NCBI GenBank assembly: GCA_017990865.1
Contig: JAGNNB010000102.1
Span: 1 to 9,060, forward strand
Source of the DNA: Lysobacteraceae bacterium
Lineage (GTDB): Bacteria; Pseudomonadota; Gammaproteobacteria; Xanthomonadales; Xanthomonadaceae
Reading direction: 5' to 3'
Length of the DNA: 9,060 nt
Position 1 is the stretch's first letter; the number at the start of each line of letters is the position of its first letter. Made by a program: the position numbers and the translations under genes. Of the stretch, positions 1 to 8,727 are shown one piece after another. A model generated the notes under the pieces. The model was not told the origin of the DNA, did no database searches, and saw nothing but the letters and a program-made list of their open reading frames with translations.

Positions 1-885
1 TTGCCCCCAACCGCGGGTTTCGATGACGGACGGATGCACGCCGCTCAGGATCAACTGGGCTTTGATCGCTTCGGCGCGCTGTTTGGACAGGAACACATCG
101 TTGCCGGCGTCCTTGCTGGCGACGATTGGACCGACGATCCGCAGCCGCGTGCCGGGCGGGGCCGCGGCGATCGCTTTCGCGGCCTGCGCCACCGTGGCCA
201 GGCTGCTTTCGCTGACGTTGCCTTTGCCTTCGTCGAAGCGCACCGGCATCAGATTCAACGCGCGCGTCAATTTCACGGCGTCGGGATTCGGCGCCGCGGC
301 CAAGGCTTGCAGTTCGGCGATCGCGGGCGTGTTCTCGGCTTCGGCCAAGAGGCCTTCGAGCTTGGCGTTGGGGAAAGTTTTGCGGATGGTCTCGCGCAGA
401 TTCGCGAGCGTAGCTTCGTCGACCTGGCCGCTGAGCACGATGCGATCGCCCTCGAATCGCAGGGCGGCGCCTTGCGCGGCTTCGAACGCGCGCAGGACCG
501 GCTCCAAGCTGGCGGACCACGCGGCGGCGCGCGCGACGGCATCGACTTCGATCGCGCCGTTGGCTCGCCCGCCCGGGTAAACCGTTTGCAGCGTGGTGTC
601 TAAAGCGCTGCGGGTGGCCTCATCGGCGACCGCGCCGCCGAAATCGATGCGGCCGGCGTTGTTGGCCAGCGTGAGATGCGCATCGAAGGGTTCGCGCACG
701 GGTACCGTCGTGGTTTTCGGTGCGGTGGTGCGTGCGGGTTCCTCGGGTTTGCAGCCGGTCGCGGCCAGCGCGAGCGCGCTCAAGGCGGCAAACAACAGCG
801 GCCGCAACGAGGCTTCGGGGATGCGCGACATCAAGGAACGGGTGGGCGAGAACGCGGTGCGCTGCGCGCGCGGCGAGTTGTGCAT
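1..885 (-). CDS. OmpA-family lipoprotein, partial (C-terminus beyond the left edge)
   Basis: I translated this frame by hand; it stays open from the ATG to base 1 (295 residues). Counting from the internal Met19 (base 831), the protein starts MSRIPEASLRPLLFAALSAL and then reads ALAATGC, a lipoprotein signal with the acylated Cys at residue 27. A Thr/Pro/Ala linker follows, then two BON-like stretches (about 50-100 and 110-160). An OmpA/MotB-like domain begins near residue 193 (LMPVRFDEGKG) and continues through LSKQRAEAIK and GVHPSVIETRGWG. I infer an outer-membrane lipoprotein whose domain contacts peptidoglycan in the periplasm. The ligand Arg (in QRAEA) is present, but the usual TD-x-x-G aspartate is not seen at the aligned place. 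The start is uncertain. ATG 885 has GAGG five bases upstream and its 17 added codons have very high GC3. ATG 831 gives a more normal signal length but no Shine-Dalgarno. The gene is codirectional with the upstream protease but separated from it by a terminator. OmpA-like family is likely; the exact role is unknown. Confidence 0.8.
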   Translation of the reverse strand, partial: MHNSPRAQRTAFSPTRSLMSRIPEASLRPLLFAALSALALAATGCKPEEPARTTAPKTTTVPVREPFDAHLTLANNAGRIDFGGAVADEATRSALDTTLQTVYPGGRANGAIEVDAVARAAAWSASLEPVLRAFEAAQGAALRFEGDRIVLSGQVDEATLANLRETIRKTFPNAKLEGLLAEAENTPAIAELQALAAAPNPDAVKLTRALNLMPVRFDEGKGNVSESSLATVAQAAKAIAAAPPGTRLRIVGPIVASKDAGNDVFLSKQRAEAIKAQLILSGVHPSVIETRGWGQ

Positions 886-890
886 GGGAA

Positions 891-894
891 CCTC
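891..894 (-). promoter_or_regulatory. Shine-Dalgarno supporting the upstream lipoprotein start
   Basis: On the minus strand GAGG lies five bases (TTCCC) before the ATG at 885. The alternative ATG at 831 is preceded by CCGTTCCTTG, which has no such match. This is the main argument for the longer form. Confidence 0.5.
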
Positions 895-924
895 GAAACT
901 GGGGTCAGCGAAACTGGGGTCAGG
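895..924. repeat. 15-bp tandem direct repeat upstream of the lipoprotein gene
   Basis: The plus strand reads GAAACTGGGGTCAGC followed directly by GAAACTGGGGTCAGG, two 15-base units with 14 of 15 matches. The repeat ends just before the GAGG of the lipoprotein gene, so it would lie in the mRNA leader. From memory, ACTGGGGTCAG-type words occur near REP/RAYT transposase loci in this family; that is a weak recollection, not a search result. Confidence 0.7.
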
Positions 925-998
925 GTCGATCGTGAAACGTGCGATGCGATCCGCGCGAGCGCTGCGCCGAACGCGAGAGAGGGTGAAAATCGCAGCGG

Positions 999-1014
999 CG
1001 ATACGCCCGTATCG
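999..1014. promoter_or_regulatory. Perfect 7-2-7 palindrome, possible operator
   Basis: CGATACG, two bases (CC), then CGTATCG: perfect 7-base arms with a 2-base centre. It lies between the protease terminator and the lipoprotein start, 114-129 bases upstream of ATG 885. The tiny centre suits a dimeric protein site better than an RNA hairpin. I could not assign a convincing -35/-10 pair nearby, so a regulatory role is inference. Confidence 0.4.
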
Positions 1015-1024
1015 AGCCTATGCC

Positions 1025-1057
1025 GAGAAAAGAGAGGGCCCGTCGCCGGGCCCCCTC
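1025..1057 (-). terminator. Rho-independent terminator of the S8 protease gene
   Basis: On the minus strand an 11-bp stem (GAGGGGGCCCG with CGGGCCCTCTC, one G-T wobble) closes a GCGA loop and is followed by TTTTCTC. It begins 59 bases after the protease stop and separates that transcript from the lipoprotein gene. Confidence 0.85.
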
Positions 1058-1068
1058 GAAGGAACGAT

Positions 1069-1098
1069 CGGATCGGTCTCGAGAACGAGACCGATCCG
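1069..1098. repeat. 12-bp inverted repeat after the protease stop codon
   Basis: CGGATCGGTCTC (1069-1080) and GAGACCGATCCG (1087-1098) are perfect complements around a 6-base loop, GAGAAC. It starts 18 bases past the protease TGA and precedes the terminator. There is no T-run, so it is more likely an mRNA 3'-end stabilising hairpin than a second terminator. Confidence 0.7.
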
Positions 1099-1116
1099 GA
1101 ACGTACCGGCCGACGA

Positions 1117-3303
<2,187 letters not shown>

Positions 3304-3340
3304 GCAAACTCTCCTTCATGGGACACACATGACGAACGAA

Positions 3341-3363
3341 TTCCGATGCGGAGGGCATCGGAA
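3341..3363 (-). promoter_or_regulatory. 9-bp hairpin in the protease mRNA leader
   Basis: TTCCGATGC (3341-3349) and GCATCGGAA (3355-3363) are perfect complements around five bases. On the transcribed strand the loop is CCTCC, and the ribosome binding site AAGGAGAG lies 24 bases after the hairpin. CUCC of the loop could pair with GGAG of that site. The hairpin is seen; translational control is inference. Confidence 0.5.
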
Positions 3364-3799
3364 GCGATATCCGAGGGCCGTGGAACCGGACCGTCGGAAA
3401 AGGGATAAGGTGCTCGCGCGGCGTATCGCGCGATGAGATCGGTGAACAGGGCGGGCAGGAAAAAAATCGGCGACGCGCGATCTGGAGCGGTGCGAGAAGG
3501 CGCACGAGGCGCCCGCAGCAGATGCGCAGCGCGTCCGCAGCGGAGATATCCGTCGTCGAATGAACATGACGCATGTCGATAGCGAAGACGTAACGACGTC
3601 AAACGGGGCCCCTGTCCTTAAGATTCCGCCGCGGCTGTTGATGGGCCGCGACTGCATACGATCATGAAGATCGTCTTTCCGATATGCCGGTATGCCCCCT
3701 GTATGCACCCGGACAACAATCGAACCCCGAGACTAATCCGCTCGGCGCCGCGCTCGCAAGTGCCGCCCCCGGTGGGTGGGCGAGAGAAACGGGGGCCGG

Positions 3800-3819
3800 G
3801 ACGCTCGACTGCGAGCGTC
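3800..3819. repeat. 8-bp stem-loop in the intergenic region
   Basis: GACGCTCG and CGAGCGTC are perfect complements around an ACTG loop. The plus-strand continuation is TTGTCGTT, which is only weakly T-rich, so it is a poor terminator and nothing upstream on that strand needs one. Its role is unknown. Confidence 0.6.
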
Positions 3820-4129
3820 TTGTCGTTGGCGTATCCGTAGACCATCGAAATTGCCGCGGCGCACAATTCCGTGGCAAACGGTTTACGGCACCGCGATCCA
3901 TGGCGATGCATCGCGCCATACGCCGTAATCGACGATGCGCGAGGCGGTCCGTGCAGGGGCGGTGTGTGGGTTGAGGCGCTCGGACGGTGCGGATGGGGTC
4001 GATCGCCCAGACGGGCGCGGCCACCGAACAGGCTCCAAGAAGCCGTGTCGGAATCCGACGAGCGGGCACTCGGCGGAGGGAGCGGGCGGGCCGAGGGTGG
4101 AGTGGGGTGACGGACGAGGTTGGGGCGGC

Positions 4130-4158
4130 TTGCGGCGCGTTCCGTAAGTCATTAAAAT
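4130..4158 (+). promoter_or_regulatory. Sigma-70-type promoter of rplU-rpmA
   Basis: TTGCGG (4130-4135, three of six consensus bases), a 17-base spacer, then TAAAAT (4153-4158, five of six). Transcription would begin near 4165 and give a leader of about 110 bases before rplU. The position ahead of a ribosomal protein operon and the ideal spacing support it. Confidence 0.7.
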
Positions 4159-4169
4159 CCCGCCTCTTT

Positions 4170-4185
4170 CCGTCCGCCTGGACGG
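4170..4185 (+). promoter_or_regulatory. Hairpin at the 5' end of the rplU leader
   Basis: CCGTCC, loop GCCT, GGACGG: a perfect 6-bp stem starting about five bases into the predicted transcript. It could protect the 5' end or form part of a ribosomal-protein leader. No recognised L21 leader family was identified here, so a regulatory role is only a suggestion. Confidence 0.35.
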
Positions 4186-4274
4186 TATGCGGCACCGTTA
4201 GTCCCAAGCAACACCCCAAAGCTTTCTTGAGCGACACCCCGGCAACACCCAATAACGACAGAGGAATCCGATTC

Positions 4275-4592
4275 ATGTACGCAGTTCTGGTCACAGGCGG
4301 TAAGCAATACCGCGTGATGCAAGGCGAGACGCTCCGCGTCGAGCTGCTCGAAGCCGAAGCCGGCAGCGAGATCAAATTCGACGACGTGCTGATGCTGGGC
4401 GACGGCGAGGGCGTGACCCTCGGCGACGCGCTCAAAGGCGCCAGCGTCACCGCGAAGGTGCTCGGCCACGGCCGCGCCGACAAGGTCCGCATCGTCAAAT
4501 TCCGTCGCCGTAAGCACCATCGCAAGCAGATGGGCCATCGGCAGCACTACACCGAAATCCAGATCACCGGCATCGCCGGTGGCAACAAGTAA
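4275..4592 (+). CDS. rplU: 50S ribosomal protein L21
   Basis: This 105-residue protein of the large ribosomal subunit binds 23S rRNA and assembles with L20. It begins [14 protein letters not shown], the family's usual start, and carries the basic C-terminal signature [16 protein letters not shown] (residues 75-90) followed by YTEIQITGI. The length is normal for gammaproteobacterial L21. AGAGGA lies nine bases before the ATG. The same frame is open for 96 codons upstream, but that stretch precedes or spans the promoter and does not resemble L21, so the start at 4275 is preferred. It is the first gene of the two-gene operon with rpmA, separated by 12 bases. Confidence 0.98.
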   Translation: MYAVLVTGGKQYRVMQGETLRVELLEAEAGSEIKFDDVLMLGDGEGVTLGDALKGASVTAKVLGHGRADKVRIVKFRRRKHHRKQMGHRQHYTEIQITGIAGGNK

Positions 4593-4604
4593 GGAGAAGC
4601 CGCC

Positions 4605-4862
4605 ATGGCACATAAAAAGGGCGTAGGTTCCTCGCGCAACGGCCGCGACTCCAACCCGAAATATCTCGGCGTGAAGCTGTTCGGCGGCCAAGCCGTCGAT
4701 GCCGGCAACATCATCGTCCGTCAGCGCGGTACCCAGTTCCATCCGGGCTCGGGCGTCGGCCTCGGTCGCGATCACACCCTGTTCGCATTGGTCGACGGCA
4801 AAGTCGAGTTCTCGGTGAAGGGCGCCAAGAAGCGTCGTACCGTGAGCGTCGTCGCCGGCTGA
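4605..4862 (+). CDS. rpmA: 50S ribosomal protein L27
   Basis: This 85-residue protein of the large subunit has an N-terminal tail that reaches towards the peptidyl transferase centre. It begins [20 protein letters not shown], with no cleaved leader of the Firmicutes type, and has the signature [14 protein letters not shown] then [11 protein letters not shown] (residues 35-61). The length matches the family. AAGGAG overlaps the TAA stop of rplU, leaving eight bases to the ATG, which suggests translation follows directly from rplU. The operon ends at the terminator 24 bases downstream, so obgE is transcribed separately or by read-through. Confidence 0.98.
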   Translation: MAHKKGVGSSRNGRDSNPKYLGVKLFGGQAVDAGNIIVRQRGTQFHPGSGVGLGRDHTLFALVDGKVEFSVKGAKKRRTVSVVAG

Positions 4863-4885
4863 TCGCCGTCGCCGCAACGCGTCGC

Positions 4886-4919
4886 AAAAGCCCCGCTTCG
4901 CGCGGGGCTTTTCGTTTTT
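4886..4919 (+). terminator. Rho-independent terminator of rplU-rpmA
   Basis: AAAAGCCCCGC pairs with GCGGGGCTTTT around the loop TTCGC (11-bp stem), followed by CG and TTTTT. It lies 24 bases past the rpmA stop. Confidence 0.93.
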
Positions 4920-4921
4920 AT

Positions 4922-6162
<1,241 letters not shown>

Positions 6163-6172
6163 GCACCGCCCC

Positions 6173-6194
6173 GTAGAGCGGAGCGAAGCTCCGC
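6173..6194 (+). repeat. GTAG-headed REP stem-loop, copy 1
   Basis: GTAGA is followed by the arms GCGGAGC and GCTCCGC around GAA, a perfect 7-bp stem. The GTAG head plus short stem is the layout described for Stenotrophomonas SMAG and related Xanthomonadaceae REPs. It begins 11 bases past the obgE stop. Confidence 0.85.
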
Positions 6195-6217
6195 AAAACC
6201 GCTCCCTCACCGCCCCC

Positions 6218-6239
6218 GTAGAACGGAGCGAAGCTCCGC
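6218..6239 (+). repeat. GTAG-headed REP stem-loop, copy 2
   Basis: This copy has the same orientation as copy 1, 45 bases further on, and differs from it by one base over 26 aligned positions (GTAGAACGG for GTAGAGCGG). The change breaks the outermost base pair. Each copy is followed by a shared AACCGCTCCC (6197-6206 and 6251-6260). Confidence 0.85.
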
Positions 6240-6277
6240 TGAATCGCCTAAACCGCTCCCGCCGCACCGATGACGAA

Positions 6278-6299
6278 GCCGAGCTGCGCTCGGCTCTAC
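6278..6299 (-). repeat. GTAG-headed REP stem-loop, copy 3 (inverted)
   Basis: On the minus strand this reads GTAGA, then the arms GCCGAGC and GCTCGGC around GCA. Against copy 1, one stem pair is swapped G-C to C-G on both sides, a compensating change that keeps the 7-bp stem. The opposite orientation makes the cluster BIME-like. Confidence 0.85.
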
Positions 6300-6337
6300 A
6301 GGCGCTTTCGTGCGAGCGGTGCCGACGCGAGACAACG

Positions 6338-6363
6338 AAAAACCCGGCCGAAGCCGGGTTTTT
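6338..6363. terminator. Bidirectional rho-independent terminator between obgE and rpsT
   Basis: AAAAACCCGGC and GCCGGGTTTTT are perfect 11-base complements around CGAA. The A-run on one side and T-run on the other let it stop transcripts in both directions. It lies 22 bases after the rpsT stop and serves the convergent obgE transcript too. Confidence 0.92.
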
Positions 6364-6385
6364 CTGCGAGACGCCGCGACCGGGA

Positions 6386-6655
6386 TCAGCCGGCTTTGAG
6401 CGCCTTGATACGCGCGGTCAGGCGGCTCTTGTGACGCGCGGCCTTGTTCTTGTGGATCAGGCCGCGGGCGCTGAAACGGTCGAGGATCGGCTGGGCGACG
6501 GCGAACGCGGCTTCGGCGCCGGCGACATCGTTGGACTCGAGCGCTTTGAGCACTTTCTTGACCGAGGTGCGAAGCATGGAGCGCTGGGCGGTGTTGCGGG
6601 CGTTGCGCACGACAGTTTGCTTGGCGCGCTTCTTGGCGGACTTGATGTTGGCCAC
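6386..6655 (-). CDS. rpsT: 30S ribosomal protein S20
   Basis: This 89-residue primary 16S rRNA-binding protein of the small subunit is mostly helical and very basic. It begins [13 protein letters not shown], the family hallmark, and ends with [18 protein letters not shown]. The length is normal. The start codon is GTG, with AGGA seven bases upstream; no ATG in this frame fits the conserved N-terminus. E. coli rpsT also uses a non-ATG start (UUG), which is tied there to its autoregulation, so the weak start here may be functional (inference). It is transcribed alone from its own promoter, divergent from murJ and convergent with obgE. Confidence 0.98.
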   Translation of the reverse strand: MANIKSAKKRAKQTVVRNARNTAQRSMLRTSVKKVLKALESNDVAGAEAAFAVAQPILDRFSARGLIHKNKAARHKSRLTARIKALKAG

Positions 6656-6680
6656 GATGGAATCCTGGGTTGCGGTGAAT

Positions 6681-6695
6681 TCGACCGCCGGTCGA
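6681..6695 (-). promoter_or_regulatory. Small hairpin in the rpsT leader
   Basis: TCGACC, three bases, GGTCGA: a perfect 6-bp stem 26-40 bases before the GTG start and about 15 bases ahead of its AGGA. The predicted leader is about 125 bases long, enough for control by S20 itself, but no family-level match was identified. Confidence 0.3.
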
Positions 6696-6786
6696 TCAAG
6701 GCCGAAGCCTACGAACGCGTGCGAATTCCGTTGGGTGGTGAAAAGGTGAAGGACAGACCGCCGCTATGCAGGCAGTGAGACCGAAA

Positions 6787-6815
6787 AGTATGGGCGATTC
6801 AGCGGGTTGCGTCAA
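6787..6815 (-). promoter_or_regulatory. Sigma-70-type promoter of rpsT
   Basis: On the minus strand TTGACG (6810-6815, five of six), a 17-base spacer and CATACT (6787-6792, four of six). Transcription would start near 6780, about 125 bases before the GTG. It is one of the strongest promoter matches in the window and suits a ribosomal protein gene. Confidence 0.8.
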
Positions 6816-6819
6816 CCCG
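6803..6819. promoter_or_regulatory. Palindrome over the rpsT -35 element
   Basis: CGGGTTG, CGT, CAACCCG: perfect 7-base arms around three bases. The rpsT -35 hexamer (6810-6815) lies inside it, and murJ starts 33 bases downstream on the other strand. This could be an operator shared by the divergent pair, or chance around a TTGAC-type -35 (inference). Confidence 0.4.
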
Positions 6820-6840
6820 GGACAGCACCGGAAATGTAGC

Positions 6841-6846
6841 GGAGGG
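6841..6846 (+). promoter_or_regulatory. murJ: Shine-Dalgarno of murJ supporting the long N-terminus
   Basis: GGAGGG lies five bases before the ATG at 6852. No ATG in this frame lies between it and the conserved LLRSTSIFSAMT segment, so the site supports the extended form. Confidence 0.8.
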
Positions 6847-6851
6847 CGTCG

Positions 6852-8582
6852 ATGACGACTTCCGGGCCGAATATCCCGACCGAGCCGGGCGCCGAGCCCA
6901 CGCCGGCCGCCGGCGATCGCGCCGAACCCACTGCGTCGTCGGGGGCGTCTTCTGACGCCGCCACCCCCGATGCGCCAGCCGATGGCGCGATCGGACAGCC
7001 GCTCGCGCCGCCGCCCAAGCCCGCCCGCAAGTCGGGCCTGCTGCGCTCCACCTCGATCTTCAGCGCGATGACCTTGCTCTCGCGCGTCGCCGGGTTCGCC
7101 CGCGATGCGCTGCAGTCGCGTCTGTTCGGCAGTTCGGCGGCGATGGACGCGTTCGTCATCGCCTACCGCATTCCAAATTACCTGCGCCGGATCTTCGCCG
7201 AAGGTTCGATGCAGATGGCCTTCGTGCCGGTGCTCAACGAGATCCGCGAGCGCGGGACGCCGGCCGAGCTGAAGGAATTCGTCGACCGCATGGCCGGCGC
7301 GCTGTTCGCCGTCGTGTTCGTGGTTTCCGGGCTGGGCATGCTGGCCGCGCCGCTGATCGCCGCGGCCTTCGCGCCCGGCGCCATCGACGAGCCGGCCAAG
7401 CTGCAGCTCATCACCGACATGCTGCGGATCACGTTCCCGTACTTGCTGTTCATTTCGATGATGGCCCTGGTGGCCTCGGTGCTGAACAGTTTCGGCAAGT
7501 TCGCTTTGCCGGCGGTGACGCCGGTGCTGCACAACCTGACCGTGATCGCCGCGATGCTGTGGTTGGCGCCGCGTTTCGCTCAGCCGGCGAAAGCGTTGGC
7601 CTGGGGCGTATTGGCCGCGGGCATCCTGCAGTTGCTGGTGCTGTGGCCGGCGATGGGTCGGTTGGGGCTGCGACCGACGCTTAAACCCGGGTTCCGGCAC
7701 CCCGATGTGCGGCGGGTCGCCAAATTGATGGTGCCGACGCTGTTCTCGTCGTCGGTGGCGCAGTTGAACCTGCTGGTCGGCACGATTTTCGCGTCGCTGC
7801 TCGCGACCGGCAGCCAGACTTGGCTGTATCTATCGGATCGGTTGGTCGAATTTCCGCTCGGTCTGTTCGGCGTCGCCATCGGTACCGTGATCCTGCCGCA
7901 TCTGTCGCGCCGTCACGCCGCGACCGATACCGAGGGCTATACGGTCGCGCTCGACTGGGGACTGCGCTTGGCGCTGTTGGTCGGCGTGCCGGCGGCGGTG
8001 GGGCTGTTGTTGCTGGCCGAACCGCTGACCGCGGTGGTGTATCAAGGCGGCGAGTTCACCGCGCACGACACGCGCATGGCCGCGATCAGCCTGAGCGCGA
8101 TGAGCCTGGGCATTCCCGCGTTCATGCTGAGCAAGGTGCTGTCGCCCGCGTTTTACGCGCGACAGGACACCAAAACCCCGATGCGCGCGGCGATTTTGAC
8201 CGTGATCGCGAATGTCGTCATGACCGTCGGTTTCACTTGGCCGTTGTGGCATTACGGCGTGCAGGGCGCGCACGGCGGCATCGCCTTGGCGACCGGCCTC
8301 GCCGGCATTTTCAACGCTTGGTTGCTGTGGCGTTATCTGCGTCGGGCCGGTTTGCTCAAGCCGCAGCCGGGCTGGGGCGCCCATTTGCTGCGCATCGGCG
8401 TGGGTTGCGGGTCGATGTCGGCGATCGTGCTGCTGCTGAATGCGCGCATCGGCGATTGGACCGCCATCGCCGACCCGTGGTGGCGGGTGGGTCTCCTGTT
8501 GGCGGTGGTCGCGGCCGGTGCGGCCACGTATGCCGTCGCACTGGTCGCGCTGGGCCTGCGCCCGCGGCATTTGCGGCATTGA
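6852..8582 (+). CDS. murJ: Lipid II flippase MurJ
   Basis: This 576-residue inner-membrane MOP-superfamily protein moves lipid-linked peptidoglycan precursor to the periplasmic face. The MviN/MurJ core starts near residue 63 (LLRSTSIFSAMTLLSRVAGF) and has many hydrophobic segments, consistent with the family's 14 helices. Residues essential in E. coli MurJ appear at a constant offset of 60: Arg78, Arg84, Asp99, Arg112 and Arg330 (R18, R24, D39, R52 and R270 there). Other family stretches are RRIFAEGSMQMAFVP and SDRLVEFPLGLFGVAIGTVILP. The first 60 residues are an Ala/Pro/Thr/Asp-rich, probably disordered cytoplasmic extension absent from E. coli MurJ; a strong GGAGGG at the ATG argues that it is translated. 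The gene diverges from rpsT and precedes ribF, a common gammaproteobacterial order. No clear promoter or terminator was found for it. Confidence 0.97.
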   Translation: MTTSGPNIPTEPGAEPTPAAGDRAEPTASSGASSDAATPDAPADGAIGQPLAPPPKPARKSGLLRSTSIFSAMTLLSRVAGFARDALQSRLFGSSAAMDAFVIAYRIPNYLRRIFAEGSMQMAFVPVLNEIRERGTPAELKEFVDRMAGALFAVVFVVSGLGMLAAPLIAAAFAPGAIDEPAKLQLITDMLRITFPYLLFISMMALVASVLNSFGKFALPAVTPVLHNLTVIAAMLWLAPRFAQPAKALAWGVLAAGILQLLVLWPAMGRLGLRPTLKPGFRHPDVRRVAKLMVPTLFSSSVAQLNLLVGTIFASLLATGSQTWLYLSDRLVEFPLGLFGVAIGTVILPHLSRRHAATDTEGYTVALDWGLRLALLVGVPAAVGLLLLAEPLTAVVYQGGEFTAHDTRMAAISLSAMSLGIPAFMLSKVLSPAFYARQDTKTPMRAAILTVIANVVMTVGFTWPLWHYGVQGAHGGIALATGLAGIFNAWLLWRYLRRAGLLKPQPGWGAHLLRIGVGCGSMSAIVLLLNARIGDWTAIADPWWRVGLLLAVVAAGAATYAVALVALGLRPRHLRH

Positions 8583-8644
8583 GCGCTGGATTGAGGAGCG
8601 CGGCATCGAGGGAAGCCTTCGGTGCGACGTTTCGCGCGCGTTCC

Positions 8645-8673
8645 CGGACTGATCGCCCGGCGCTGGGTATACT
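8645..8673 (+). promoter_or_regulatory. Probable sigma-70-type promoter of ribF
   Basis: CGGACT (8645-8650, three of six), 17 bases, then TATACT (8668-8673, five of six). Transcription would start near 8680, about 48 bases ahead of the ribF ATG, so ribF need not depend on murJ read-through. Confidence 0.55.
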
Positions 8674-8727
8674 GCGGAATCGTCTGAACTTCCCCCGCCG
8701 GGTCTTCGCGCCGGGCGCATCAACCGA

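Larger units (their letters stand above)
3304..4129. other. Long intergenic region without a convincing gene
   Basis: These 826 bases lie between the divergent protease gene and the rplU promoter. Open frames exist on both strands (the longest on the minus strand within 3290-3911), but none gives a recognisable family, a signal peptide or a good ribosome binding site. No tRNA or known structured RNA was recognised. The region holds the protease leader (3304-3363), a 7-A run (3460-3466), an 8-bp hairpin (3800-3819) and a 12-bp perfect palindrome (GCGATGCATCGC, 3903-3914). The protease promoter must lie here. The best candidate, TTGACG (3597-3602, minus) with TATCGA 15 bases downstream, is too poor to call. 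Confidence 0.6.

Noticed and set aside
1..603. Plus-strand open frame at the left edge
   Set aside because: It is the exact antisense register of the lipoprotein gene, which has a signal peptide, lipobox and OmpA-like motifs; the plus product has none.
3460..3466. Run of seven A as a minus-strand terminator T-run
   Set aside because: No stable GC-rich hairpin directly precedes it on the minus strand.
3597..3602. TTGACG on the minus strand as the -35 of the protease promoter
   Set aside because: The best -10 (TATCGA) is only 15 bases away and poorly matched, so it was not called as a feature.
3719..3731. tRNA T-loop-like GGGGTTCGATT on the minus strand
   Set aside because: The following bases do not pair back to the GGGG side, and no acceptor or anticodon arm can be drawn.
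3987..4592. rplU extended upstream to a 201-residue product
   Set aside because: The extra 96 residues precede the family's conserved [14 protein letters not shown] start and run across the predicted promoter.
8583..8644. Terminator after murJ
   Set aside because: No GC-rich hairpin followed by a T-run is present before the ribF promoter.
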